Source: Karstenula rhodostoma CBS 690.94
Lineage: Eukaryota; Ascomycota; Dothideomycetes; Pleosporales; Didymosphaeriaceae
Reading direction: 5' to 3'
Length of the DNA: 64,000 bases
Assembly (NCBI GenBank): GCA_010093485.1
Contig: MU001493.1
Span: 2,592,937-2,656,936, forward strand
The position numbers and the translations under genes are program-made. Position 1 is the stretch's first letter. Each line of letters starts with the position of its first letter. A model generated the notes under the pieces. The model saw only the letters and a list, made by a program, of their open reading frames with translations. It was not told the DNA's origin and made no database searches. Shown here piece by piece: positions 50,644 to 62,400 of this stretch.

Positions 50644-52918
50644 ATGGCGAACGATGTCTACACTGGTTTCTGGGTCGATTGGGGTAAATCTTGGTCTTGC
50701 TATTGACGATGCATCTTACTAAAAGCAAATAGAGAAGGGTAGATCAAAAGGCGCCACTCTGACTCTGCCACAAGAGCAGGGCTTCGTTCTGGTATCATTC
50801 CTTACACTGTTCGTTCAGTTCTCTGGAGCTTGTTTCTGGCGCGTGGTCTGCTTCATAATACACCAACGCCGCTCGACCACGGCCCCGCGCGACGGCCTTT
50901 TCCAGCAACAGCAAATCATCCTGCGAAATGCGATAACGGCACCGAATGCGCTTTGGAACCTGGGTCGCTCTACATTAGCATGGAGAGGCCATGTTGAATC
51001 GCCATTCCGCCACGCTATGGCTCTCATTCTGATCACCGTCATACACATGTGTTTCTTTGGTGTGGCCGGTCTATTCTCATCGCAAATTGCATCCACAGGC
51101 GGGGGTTCGGCACTCGTCAGATCGGAGGTCTGTGGTTATCCTAAAGAGATATCCAACGTCCGCGCACAAGAGGCGTACAATCTTGGAGGCGACGAGCTTA
51201 TCACTTTCAACTCGGAAGTTTTGCTTGGACGCTTGACGCTGACGAAGAGTGCTACATACGCCCGATCATGCTACAACAACCCTATCGATAGCGGAGCGAC
51301 AGATTGTAACATCTATATCAATACCTATCTCGAAGGCATCAATGCATCAGCAGTTGATAACGCAACGTGCCCGTTCGGAGGAAAATCGTGTGGCACCTCC
51401 AACAGTGTCCGATACGATTCGGGCCATATTTCGAGTAGCAAGCATCTTGGTATCAACTTTCCGGAATCGGAAGATGTCTCGATCAGGAGAGTCACAAGTT
51501 GCGCACCAATCGACAGTGAACAGTACGCTACTGACTGGAAAGCCAATCGCATTGAAGCATTCGGCAAAAAGACCAAGACCAGCGTGCGCTTCTGGGAGTT
51601 CGGACAAGGCCCTTCCGGATGCCGGGCAACAATTCCGCAGAATATGACCGACGATACTACCTTCTGTGTCAGCCAATATCAGAGAGACTATTGGCAGCCG
51701 CCGTATACAGTTCTGTACGTCTCATGGCAAGCAGCATCAAACATTTATACACAGCTAACCTGGATACAGTGCAGTTACCGCCTACGTCGACAACGCGACT
51801 GCCAGCGACTTCAAGCCCATCTCGGATTTCCAACGAGGGGATGCCGACGTAACCTTGATTTCCATTTTCAGCAAAGCCAAATACACGGACGTCGTTGACG
51901 ACCCACTGTTTAATGCTCACAACAACTCGTGGACGGTGGGAAGCAACGCCAAAAACTTCTCCACCCCTACAACCGACCTGTCAGTCCTGGGCTGCGCCGA
52001 GCAATATCAGTTTTGCAATACCGCCAACACAAAGTGCACCAAATTGACGGGTCTTTACGCCGCCTTGAAGACAGTCGAAAACGGCGAGTTGCAACTCTCT
52101 CCACAACAAGCTGCTATATTTCGTGTCATATGGAGAGCAGCATGGGCGATGGTTCTCCAATGGGCCACGACTATTTTAGACAACTCGCTACTGCTCGCGC
52201 AGGATTTCGTCTTCACGATGAAATCGACCACTTCTTCTCCACTACCGCCCAACCAGTGGGTGCAGGAAGCGCACAACCTGCACAACCTATCACTCGCCGT
52301 TCTACAGCGTCGAGTCAACGAATTCTCGTCGCCGGAGAATTTCAATATACGCCCGGGGCTTAATTCTTTGAAACAAATCAATGTGACGACGGACCCGCAC
52401 GAGCTCATCATCTGTCAGCTCCAGAAGATACGCTCAACTGCGCATGTGAGCGTCAGCGTGCTCGGCATGTGCGTTATCCTGGGCGTCGGCTCGATCTTAA
52501 TCCTGCTTGACTGGACGTTTATACAGCAGGTACGTATGCCAAAGCCGACTGTGAAACCACCTAACCTAGGCAGATATTTTGGTTCCGTTCCGTTACCCAC
52601 CTAAGGCAGGCGAAGAAGGCGGATTGGCAGGCAACAGGGGTGTTGCAGCTACATCGACAAGCCTTGGAGGCGAGAGCGGTGGGCCCATGGAACGTGGGTG
52701 ATTACTTGTTTCCAGTTTTGGTAGAGCGGGGGAGGAGCTTCCTCGGGCTGGGTGTGAGACACGACGTCCCCGAGCATGGCAGTTTCCAACGCGAAGGTTC
52801 GGAGTCTAGCTTGAAGGCGCCGGCGGATAAAAGCGGGCAGTACTCGGCCATATCGGAAGAAATAAGCATGGAACCGATGGGCGACCAAAAAGGGAGACGG
52901 CACTATAGTCGTACATAG
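50644..52918 (+). CDS. Large multi-TM fungal membrane protein, MANDVYTGFWVDW family
   Basis: Four exons (50644-50683, 50733-51714, 51770-52529, 52574-52918) close in frame to 708 residues. The 40-nt first exon encodes Met-Ala-Asn-Asp-Val-Tyr-Thr-Gly-Phe-Trp-Val-Asp-Trp, a start typical of a widespread uncharacterised family in filamentous ascomycetes. A TM helix follows at once (Phe-Val-Leu-Val-Ser-Phe-Leu-Thr-Leu), another at about residues 105-130, then a large extracellular domain with about ten cysteines and many Asn-x-Ser/Thr sites. A last TM (Ser-Val-Ser-Val-Leu-Gly-Met-Cys) precedes a cytosolic tail. Function is unknown; some members sit in effector- or metabolite-rich regions. Confidence 0.83.
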
Positions 52919-52943
52919 CTAAACGCCTAACAAAATGTGCCGT

Positions 52944-53939
52944 TTATTCCTTCTTCAAGTCTGGAGGTGGCACAGAGTGTCTTGGGAACTCTTCCTCGCC
53001 CTGGATGTGCTCCATTTTGGTGTCGATTCGATGCATGCAGCTCCATTCGTCCAGGTATAGCTCCTGCACAAGGTTGACACTGCCAAAGAACTTTTCGCCA
53101 ACTCCAGTACCGGGCAATTCAGGATTTACTTTGAACGCTCTGCTGCTTCCATACGAGGAGCTATGGTTCTCGAACCGTTCCAAGCTTCCTATTGCCCATA
53201 CCATGTGTTCATTCGTGATATAGTGCTCCCTCAGCCGCTTGCGACGAATCTGTTTCCGCATTTCGACCTCCGCAAGGGCCCGGGGCATGGGGTAATCATC
53301 TGCCGTCAGATGTTCGCGATTCGCGAGTCGCTTCTTGTTTCTTTCCATGGTCTTCTCGCTCTCGGCTTCCCATCTCGCTCTGAGGAACCGCAAAAGGGCT
53401 TGCTCGCGAAAGAACAGGGTAAGCGTGTGTCGCCAGTTGAACTCAATCTGTCGCGTTGCGATGTCGATGGACAAATCAGAGAGCTCCGTGTCATTGACGT
53501 TACTACCGATTTGTATCGTGTAGTTCGGCATCTCTGGCTTCCATTCCTTGACATTGCTTTCCCATCTCTCCATGATCCTGTTATATTCCTTCTTCATCCC
53601 GCTAGCGATCTCGCTCTTCTTGCGCTGGTCTCGGAAGCAAACTAGTGTCTTTTCTCTGTCACCGTTTTCCAACTTGATTCCAGGCACGAAGCGCGCGAAC
53701 GAGGTCGGGACCTCGGGGCGCTTGCTCTTCCCACCAAGATTGTATTTCTCCAAGTGGAAATCGATATTCATGTTTCGAAGGACGGAGTCGGCAAATACTT
53801 GTTCGGTGTACGCCCTAAAATGCGATGATACGTTTCGGCATACCGTCCAGAGGTGTGTAAGATCGTTGTTGTAGGTGAGGATGCGGATCCACAACTCGGG
53901 CGGGAGTGAAGGACATTGCGGGCTGCGCGTCTCTCTCAT
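52944..53939 (-). CDS. F-box-like protein, function unknown
   Basis: A single exon of 331 residues with an ATG at 53939. Residues about 10-50 read Ser-Leu-Pro-Pro-Glu-Leu-Trp-Ile-Arg-Ile-Leu followed by Leu-Trp-Thr-Val-Cys-Arg-Asn-Val-Ser, an F-box-like pattern. The rest is rich in Arg, Lys and Glu with predicted helices, including a basic stretch Arg-Lys-Gln-Ile-Arg-Arg-Lys-Arg. It may recruit substrates to an SCF ubiquitin ligase. It is convergent with the preceding gene, only 25 bp between stops. No closer identity. Confidence 0.72.
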   Translation of the reverse strand: MRETRSPQCPSLPPELWIRILTYNNDLTHLWTVCRNVSSHFRAYTEQVFADSVLRNMNIDFHLEKYNLGGKSKRPEVPTSFARFVPGIKLENGDREKTLVCFRDQRKKSEIASGMKKEYNRIMERWESNVKEWKPEMPNYTIQIGSNVNDTELSDLSIDIATRQIEFNWRHTLTLFFREQALLRFLRARWEAESEKTMERNKKRLANREHLTADDYPMPRALAEVEMRKQIRRKRLREHYITNEHMVWAIGSLERFENHSSSYGSSRAFKVNPELPGTGVGEKFFGSVNLVQELYLDEWSCMHRIDTKMEHIQGEEEFPRHSVPPPDLKKE

Positions 53940-55463
53940 ATTGGGCTTGTGTCAGTATCGGGTACACACAGCGTGGACCCTCCAGGATCGTGATCGCGAA
54001 GGCGCATTGCAGAACGTTGAGTACTGCTCGGCACACCATCGTGGACGCGCCGAGTGATGACGAAAGCGGCGAGTCATGTCATGATTATGTAACCCAAATA
54101 CATGATTAGGTGGGCCTTCCAGCCCGCGACATTGACCATCATTTACATTCATTTCTTCATCCTCAGCTCTTTTCACAAATGGAGTGTCAGATGCTCAGCC
54201 ACGGCCACGGCCAGTTAGGTGTAAGCGACTACGACGTTGCGAAATGTAGAACGCTCATGGCATCCACGATGCCAACCGCATGGTATGTAGATTTGAACCT
54301 GGACAAAATTCTATGAGTACGAAAGCAGCAACTTGATCTTTAGTGACATGTTGCCCTGATCGGACAACTAAGAGATACTTCGCAGGTCTACCGCCGTCTG
54401 GACACCACGAAGCGCACTGAACCAGTCCCCAGCAAGCAAAAGTTTCGCCATCTCGTATCTCCGATGAGCGTAATGCCGGAGACGATAAGCCATTTCGTTG
54501 CGAAGTTACTGACGTCGCAAAGTACCTCACAGACTTTTGACATGTGCGAAAGGTTAGTTAAGACTGTCTCTGGAAGTGTGGGACAAATAGAAGAGCTCTG
54601 CTACTCCACAGAAGAGCTGTGTGTGCCCAACCGTGATACTCCGGGACATTCTGGACAAAGGGATGTTGCTGATTTGTGTTCCCCAGGTCGTGATCTCACT
54701 CGCTCTGAGCGCATGTCGAGCTTCTCACACTGCACAGAATTGCCCGAATCTTAGATCGCTCACATGAATACGGAACCTCCAATCGGTGGTGCTCATGCCT
54801 TATGGTTGCATTGATCTGGGCATCCGAGTTATTCGCCCTTGGCAGTACTTGTTGAGGAATTTCCGTTTTTCGCACGTCAGTAGCGGCGAGTCCTGACGGA
54901 CAGCAATGATGGTGTGAGACAAGAGATCTGGAACAGAAAAATAACACTACAGGTACTTTACCACGTTTACTTGTTGGTACCAAATACAATTGGGTAAAAG
55001 TATGGCTTGTAAAAGCCGCACTCGCTATGCCTACATGTCGTACAACAGGAGCGTGCCATGTCATGGTAGCTTTCGAGGTTCCAGAAGCACACTATCCGCG
55101 GCGTTTACCTGCTTCCGATGCGACATGCAGGAGGTGTTACTTGGACACAGTATCATACTGCGCTGGTATATTAGCTATGGGCATGGAGAAGTGGTGATTT
55201 TTGTGTACGCTTCTTCCCACCTCTACTTCGCAGCAGTGAAACTTAGATATCGAGGAAGTATACGATTTATCGTCCGACGAAGCAGAACATATGGCATCTG
55301 CGCTAAAGGAAACGCTCTCGAGTGCGGAATGTCGCCCAGAAATCGGCATCCCTTCGTCTTGTTGGACGAGCAACATTCCAGCGCGTCAACAACAGCCTTT
55401 CAAAAGGAAGGGTTATTCAGCCAGGGTCTCAGTCATGGCGATTGGATCTCAATCGTAGTCAAG
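53940..55463. other. Intergenic region with open frame upstream of the M60 gene
   Basis: About 1.5 kb. The reading frame of the downstream peptidase stays open from 54990, but the 158 upstream codons start with low-quality sequence and precede a clear signal peptide, so they are taken as leader. No other gene is credible. Confidence 0.4.
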
Positions 55464-58400
55464 ATGAAATGGAAGATCGGACTTTCCGCTTTCATTCTTT
55501 TCGCGGATAATTCTTACGTTGCAGCCATCGATCATCTCTCAGTTCCCACATCAGATCGGATCGGCCATGTCGAAGAACCTGTTCCAGAGCCATTGCGTCT
55601 TGCAGCCGTATTTATGAAGCACCGTTCGACCACGAAAAGTTCCGTAAAGGCCTCCAGCACTGCAGCAAAAGATCAGCACTCGTCTGGAAGGACACCAACG
55701 TCGAGAAAAAGGGCGACCAGCTCAACCTCTGTCTCAGCCTTGGGCATCAAGGGCACGCCAAAGTCTTCTAGTTTGACCACCAAAGTTACATCGACCGCCA
55801 AAACTCCAGCTTTGCTACGGTCCGTGCCAGAATCAAGTACCAAATCTACTGCGAAACCTACTGCGAAATCCACTGCTAAATCCACCGCGAAATCCACCGC
55901 GAAGTTAACTGCGAAATCAACCGCGATATCTACGGTGAAGATCACTGCCAAATCAACTGCATCAACCTCGAAAATTGCTTCTGTCAACCCACGCTCAAGT
56001 TCGCGGGTGTTCGCAAGCTTTGAGGCCTCATCAAGTCTGGTCCAATCAAGTGGCGAGGGAATTGCCATCTTGGAGGCCCCTTTGACATCTTCTCTTCGTG
56101 TCCAACCTTCTTCAACTAGGAAAGTCAGACGTTCTGCATTATTGAATCGCTCGTCGACAAATGCACAGCAAAGCTCTCCTTCTTCGGCACCACTCCAGTC
56201 TCGCCTGGCCATTGCACTACAGACGGGGAACGAAGGAGGCGTCACCGAGAAGGAAATTCTCAACGCTCTTCCAAATGCGCTGGTTTCACGACAATCGTTG
56301 GGTTACAAGCTACTTCCCAACGATGTTCCTATTACTTGGCTCTTGGATGCGAACACTGCATTTGTAGAAGATCCAGGAACCCTTCAAAACATTATGTTTG
56401 CAAACAAGAACCTTAAGCTTGGCGACTTTCCTAACAACTCCTCTTTAGCTGCTGCCGGATCGGCTCCAGGTTCTGACACGAGAATGGCATACTTCGGTGG
56501 CAATCCTTTCGTTACCAACGATGGAGGCACCTATTATCCCTGGAAACCGGTTAGCAACCCGGGCATGAGGACGTTTAACACAAATATTGTCACCTGGCTC
56601 CTCGGACTGCCCACCGGTACACGTGGAGATGCTATCTCAGCGAAGTCTAATATCATACTATCGGGGCTGAAAGACACTGCCGAAAATTTCACACGCACTG
56701 CACTCTCTCAGTTGTTTCCCAACATCCGCATCAACGGTGGTAGAATTGGGAACAATGTCTGTGATTTTACAGGAAGCAGTAACCCTTGCCTTGAGGGCGC
56801 CAGCCTTCTCATTGTTGGAGATAATCGCAATCCTGGAGATGATGCTGTTGCCAACGCCGTGGTCGGAGCTTACAGGAAAGGTTTGCCACTATTGGTTATG
56901 ACAGAAGACGGCAACTATAGCCCGGATTCTTGGAAGATTACTGAACAGCTAGGCTTGACACTTGGCCAGAATTTCTTTGAGGGACAAAAGGTAATCGACA
57001 ACTCGAAAAAAAGCTATCAAGCCCCTAGCAGTGTCATCCATGACGACTTCCGCACCGACGTTCTGCAAGTACACTCTTCCCTCAGCAACGATCCACTCCG
57101 GCCTTCAGACTACGCAGTGTGCATATCTCGGGACGGGTTGTTGACCCAGACTATACGTATGGGAGAATGCGTGGAATCTCCTCCCAGTGGAGTGGCCGCA
57201 CATGCGCTTCCCTACTTCGGTGCAATCCACAGATTACAGAACGCCATTAACAGTATCTCTTCTAACGGTCTAGATATCTTCAAGACGACCAACGGTGTCA
57301 ACACCCAAACCTTGCGCCTCCTGACTCTTTTGGCCAACAAGATCCGAGTAGGCCCACAGGGCATGTCTACGGACACCGCTGTTGCAATCAAATATCCCAT
57401 CAATACTAGAACCGATGGCGTGGCTGTGACCAGGGCTTTGTTTGCAGATTGGATTGTCCCCATGAGCACAACATCAACTCCGCGAGCCCTGGACTTTGGT
57501 TCCTTGTGGTGCCCCGATAACGTAGTCTACGAAGCGGGCAACTGCACGGCCCCCTCCTTCCCAGGTTTTTCCTCCTATCAGCTGGTCTTGAATTCGACGC
57601 TCAATGACGAGTGGACGTCCACAGGCTACACTCAATACCCTGGTCAAGCGGCCACGATTACACTGACCAACGATCCTGGCATACCTATTGCTGTGAGAAC
57701 GTTTGCAATTCGAAATGCCGATGGCCGCACAGCGGAGTACAGCGCATCAGGAAAGTCACTGTACAATCGTCCCCAGTTTCCTGTCAGCGTTTGGATCCCA
57801 CTGAAACCTGGAGTACCCACGGTGATGAATTCACCCTACGGCGGCCCACTGTATATCAGTTTGTACGGAACAGATTTGACTAGCCCACGGCAAGCATCTT
57901 TCCTATTTCAGAACGTGAGCAAACATTTTGCTGTCCTTGACGCCAGTAGCGACAACGCTCTCAAACAACTGGCTCAAGATCTGATGAAATCGCCAGCGTA
58001 CTGGGTCGACATAAAGGGGTCCGGCTTTGAGCTCCACGTTCCTGCAGGGAAGCTCGCACAGTCACTTGCACCAAGAGGCATAGACATAGGCGTTGGCCGT
58101 AGGGTCTACTACAACACGACCACTACTGGACTTGGCCAGCTTATGATCGACTACAAGACAAGCTGGGCCGAGAGAGAGTATCGCATGGCAGGGCTCAAGA
58201 TCGACAGGGAGCCTATGACAACATCACTGCCTCTCGAGGATCAGCGACTCTGCCAATTTCTCCGGTGGGACTGCATGAATGAGTCTATACATCGCATAAC
58301 TGAGATCCAGCATTTGACCTACGACACGTACGCTGCTTGTGGCCAACTATGCTCAGGGAATCCCATCACTTCCAGTACAGTACCAGCGCCAATCGCTTGG

Positions 58401-59479
58401 GGCGAAGGGCACGAGTTGGGGCACAATCTACAGAGGCAAGCGCTTGATATCTACTGGCCAGACACGAGCTTAGGAAAAGCGTCAGAAGCTATCAATACCT
58501 GGGCCACTTACTCCATACGGAGCACCGAGGTGTCCAACAACATCTTTCCTTACTTCAACCAATGGACATACTTCCGTCTCACACTTCCCACCCGCTTTGG
58601 CACCGGCATAGACGATGGCCCACTGCGTCGTCACGTACGATAATCCACACGACCACTTCTCACCAGGCGCTAACAGACAAACAGGACGTTCAAGATTTCA
58701 CCGTATTGTTCAGCGCACGTCAATCGGCGTATCTGAAGCTGCAGCAGAACGGCCAGAGCGTCGTTCTGGACCACACATGTAAAGTGCTCGGCAGTTTTCC
58801 AATCGGCACCCGCTCCGATATTATGCTTGCAGATGCAGTCTGGGGCACCAACGGCTACGCCGTGAATAATGGCGAGCGCTTAAGCTTCTATATCGCACTC
58901 CCGCAGATTCTACAGGGAAAAACAATGGCAAACAATGTACCTCTCGCCGACGGAAGGAACATATACACGCTCATGTACCAGGCTGCGCGTCTGTTTTCCG
59001 CTTACGCTACAAATGCCGCAACTTGGCAAGCACGTGCGGCCTCCTTGGGGTTGAGTCGCTATGCCTACACCAACGATGCTGTATATGGTGCGGGCAAGAC
59101 AGTTAACGACATGATTGGGAACGACTTCCTGGTTGTGGTGCTGTCACTGATCACTCGCTATGACTTTCGTCCATACTTCGCCGCGCACGGCGTTTTCTAC
59201 ACCTCGCTCGCGAACACACAGGTCCTGGCGAACGCTCCGAGCGGTGGCTACAAGGTCCTAGGATCGCCACATGTGGTGCTGGGAGATCAATATCCAAAGA
59301 CGAACCTAAGTGTGACTCCGGTAGGGGGGGCTGGAGCGTATGTTTCTCGCAACGTTGGCGTGGATATTGCAAACGCGGCGACAACCTGGCCAGGAGCTGA
59401 CAATAATTTGGACGGGGCGCCGGAGAACCTGGTGGGGTTCCATCCGAGGAACTGTCCGGGCGTTACGGTAGGCGCTTGA
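55464..59479 (+). CDS. M60/IMPa-like secreted zinc metallopeptidase
   Basis: Two exons (55464-58634, 58685-59479) with a 50-nt phase-0 intron give 1321 residues. A signal peptide opens Met-Lys-Trp-Lys-Ile-Gly-Leu. A Ser/Thr/Ala/Lys-rich stalk with Ser-Thr-Ala-Lys repeats (about residues 125-170) comes next. A globular N-terminal part (about 265-500) resembles the IMPa-type N-domain. The catalytic region has Gly-Glu-Gly-His-Glu-Leu-Gly-His-Asn (H983, E984, H987) and a candidate third ligand Glu at 1008, 21 residues on, fitting the M60 HExxH-x(8-28)-E gluzincin pattern. The family cleaves O-glycosylated, mucin-type proteins in bacteria. A fungal role in degrading host or competitor glycoproteins is inferred. 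Bacterial origin is possible. Confidence 0.8.
55835..55975 (+). repeat. Coding minisatellite (Ser-Thr-Ala-Lys units) in the M60 peptidase
   Basis: About ten imperfect 12-bp units of the type AAATCCACCGCG encode Ser-Thr-Ala-Lys repeats. The stalk is basic and probably O-glycosylated, linking the signal peptide to the folded part or to the wall. Copy number could vary between strains by slippage. Confidence 0.75.
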
Positions 59480-62400
59480 TGCGTATGATGATGTATGCGT
59501 TTGATTGATTAGCATTATAGTGTCGCAAATCCGCGAGTACATCTTCAGATCGTAACCTTGACACTGCTTCACCTTCGTTCTGACCCGCTCTCGGCAGGGC
59601 TGAGAAGACTGCCAAAATATCCAAGATGGCTGCAAGTTCAGTTCTGTCAAGTCGTGCTTTACCTTGCTTGGCTTGTTCCGTCCTATCTCTGCTCCTTTGG
59701 GTGGGGACGTTGCCGGGCCCAAATGTCCTCGCACGCGATTCTACAGCGTGCGCGAATGAACTGCCTCCCCAGCATTAGCAGTCACACGATCCGGCAAGGC
59801 CCTCAAATAAACCTATTTTGAAATGGTGCAAACTCAAACCAGGTTGCCGTTTTCGTACGAAGACACTGTCGCTGCAAGACACATGCACCACAACGCTTTC
59901 TTCACTATGATGCCCAAATACCGTTTTTCGCCGCTAATATAACGGTCATTCTGCCTGCCTAGGGAGGAACTGCGAACGACGGGCTCGAATGCCGGAAACC
60001 CGATCGACCTCGGGAACCAACCCCAAGCTATCCTTCACCGAGCGACGCCCCAGCCCACTCGCTCGAAGCAGACGTCGTCGCTAGCGGAAACGGTCAAGGT
60101 GGCAACCGCAACCGCAACCTCACCATCAGCAGAGCCTCGATGCAAATCTTCCCCTCCGCGACAAGCCATCCTCGAGCTACTGCAGGGAGAGTCCGGTCTC
60201 TCGAGCGTCAGGCCAGCAACGCAGCATGCTTCCACCCTCTGCTGATCTGTGGTCGCTGTCCAGGTGTGCACTACTGCAGGTACCTGTGGTCGAAATCTTG
60301 TGGCCAGGGCATGTCTCAGAGCAACAAATACTGAGCTGGGAGCTGCTGGCCCCGTGCCCGGCTGCGAGCTTCCGCTTCGAGATGTACATAGATGCAACCG
60401 AGAGGATCGGTTGCTGCTTCAATAGGTAAGGTGAAGCCCCAGATCACGCAACATCGACGCCCCGTTTGGCTTCGCAGATCGGGCTGCAGACAAGTGGGCA
60501 TGGCTTGGCTCGGGAGGGGGCTGCCGAGGGCGTCGTCTGTTGAGGCTAATGGCGCAGGTACCCCCCCTGAGGCACGACTATGACAGTGATGTGCGCTTTG
60601 GGAACAGGGGGGAACATGTGCAGGGCGAGGCCCGATCCCAAGATGGCGACCTCCCATGAAACTCGAGCTGTACTAGGCAATCTTGGGCGATTGGAGAGGT
60701 CGTCCCCGGTCTGCGCGTGCAAGCAGACTGACTGCGGTTCGGTGTGGCCGCGATCGACCTCTCACAAATGCGAGACCGTCTGAAGTACGAGGCAGGTTTA
60801 CCAATACACTGGTCTTGCCGCTCAGTGTCTGTAGCAGCACCAGAGACATTCCACACCACCACCATCACAGCTCGCGTGGTCCCCCCAGCCATGGCCATTC
60901 ATCGTTCGGCCCTCTATCCAAGTGTCTTCCAATCTCCAGTCTTACAGAACAAAACTAGCGTACTCGGGCTTTCATCTGCCTATCCAGTTTGCACACTAAC
61001 CACATCGAGACACGCCCATGTCCGCCACCCTAACCACCCTGTATGCACGCACGATCCCACAAGTAGCATCGAGTTGAACCCAACCCAAGTCCGAAGAGAA
61101 CAGCCTCGTGGAGGGTCTATACTTGGCCCATCCCAGCCATGCCTCGCGCGTCAACTTGAAACGGGGTGTCGTGGCTTGCGTGCTCGTGCTTGTGCTCTAC
61201 CCGAAACGACGCCTTTTCTACAATGTAGGTAGGTATCTATAGCTACAACGTCGCAAACAGGTGACGAATCTTTTTTTTTAGTAGGATCCACACGCAGGTC
61301 ACCGTTTTACTCGTGGCGCCGCGAGCGCAAGTTTACCAAAAGGATAAACAGCTGTCCAGGGCAGACTTTGTTACACAGCAGCAGTCGCACGAGTTGCTGC
61401 TTGCAGTGCGTGTCTGTCATGCAGAACGACTAACCCCGACCTTTAGCAACCAATGCACTTCGATTCGGCGTCTTTCCCGGGGCATCTTTGGCTATCTTCC
61501 GTGGGGGGAGGGGGAGGGCAGCACATCTCCATACGAACTGGTAGGACGATATGCACACACTCGAGGGTGACGACATCTGTGGTGGCTTCGGTGGCCAGAC
61601 GGGTAAATCGTTGCCGAAGGATTCGGCCACTCCCACTCCCACTCCCACCCATCTCGCCAGACCCGAACCAAGTGCGGCAACGTGGCCACGTTCTGGCGCA
61701 GCGACGAGCGAGATCAGCGCTGCCCTACAATGCGGGCACAGGATCATCTTCAGTCGAGATGGTCCTCGCGGGAAGCCGCCGGCCACACGCTTCGGCGCTT
61801 TCGAAGGTCGAAGAGAAGGGTTTGTAGTAGACCATGTCCTGCATTAGGAGAATCCATCGCGCGCGCAATCCTTCTGCCATCTGTAAGCCAAGCTCGCCGA
61901 GGCCGCGAGGTCGCGAAGGCCATCTTCGCACACGCCGAAAGTACGTCGCACTTGCTCGCCCTCGAAGACTCTCCACATCGGTATCGCACAAGCTGGCAGC
62001 CAGCTCCAGCATATCCCGCCCAGCAACCGGGCAAACGGTGTGTACTGTGGGACCGCAGGCCAGGTCCCACCGCTTGGTGGAGGGTGGACGCGGGTCCAAC
62101 GGCTGCGGTTCTGGATGGTGGAATCCCGCGCCGCGACGATGCAGCAAACCCCACAATGTCTACCTACATACACAGTGCCTATAGGCGAGATTGTCAGAAA
62201 AGTCGACGGGGTAGCTGCCGCGTGGACGCAGCAGGGGTCAAGGCAAAGCAAAGCAAAGCACCAAGAACCACGGCTCGGTCGCTCTGCACCATCGCGGCCC
62301 TGCACGTCTCAGTTCCTCAACATCGATGTCGTCGCGATCGCGAGCTGTGGGATCTATCGAACAGTGGTCGCGTGGGGGGAGGAAAACATGACACTCTTGC

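Noticed and set aside
54990..55463. In-frame upstream extension of the M60 peptidase
   Set aside because: The ATG at 55464 begins a clear signal peptide; the 158 upstream codons look non-coding and would bury it.
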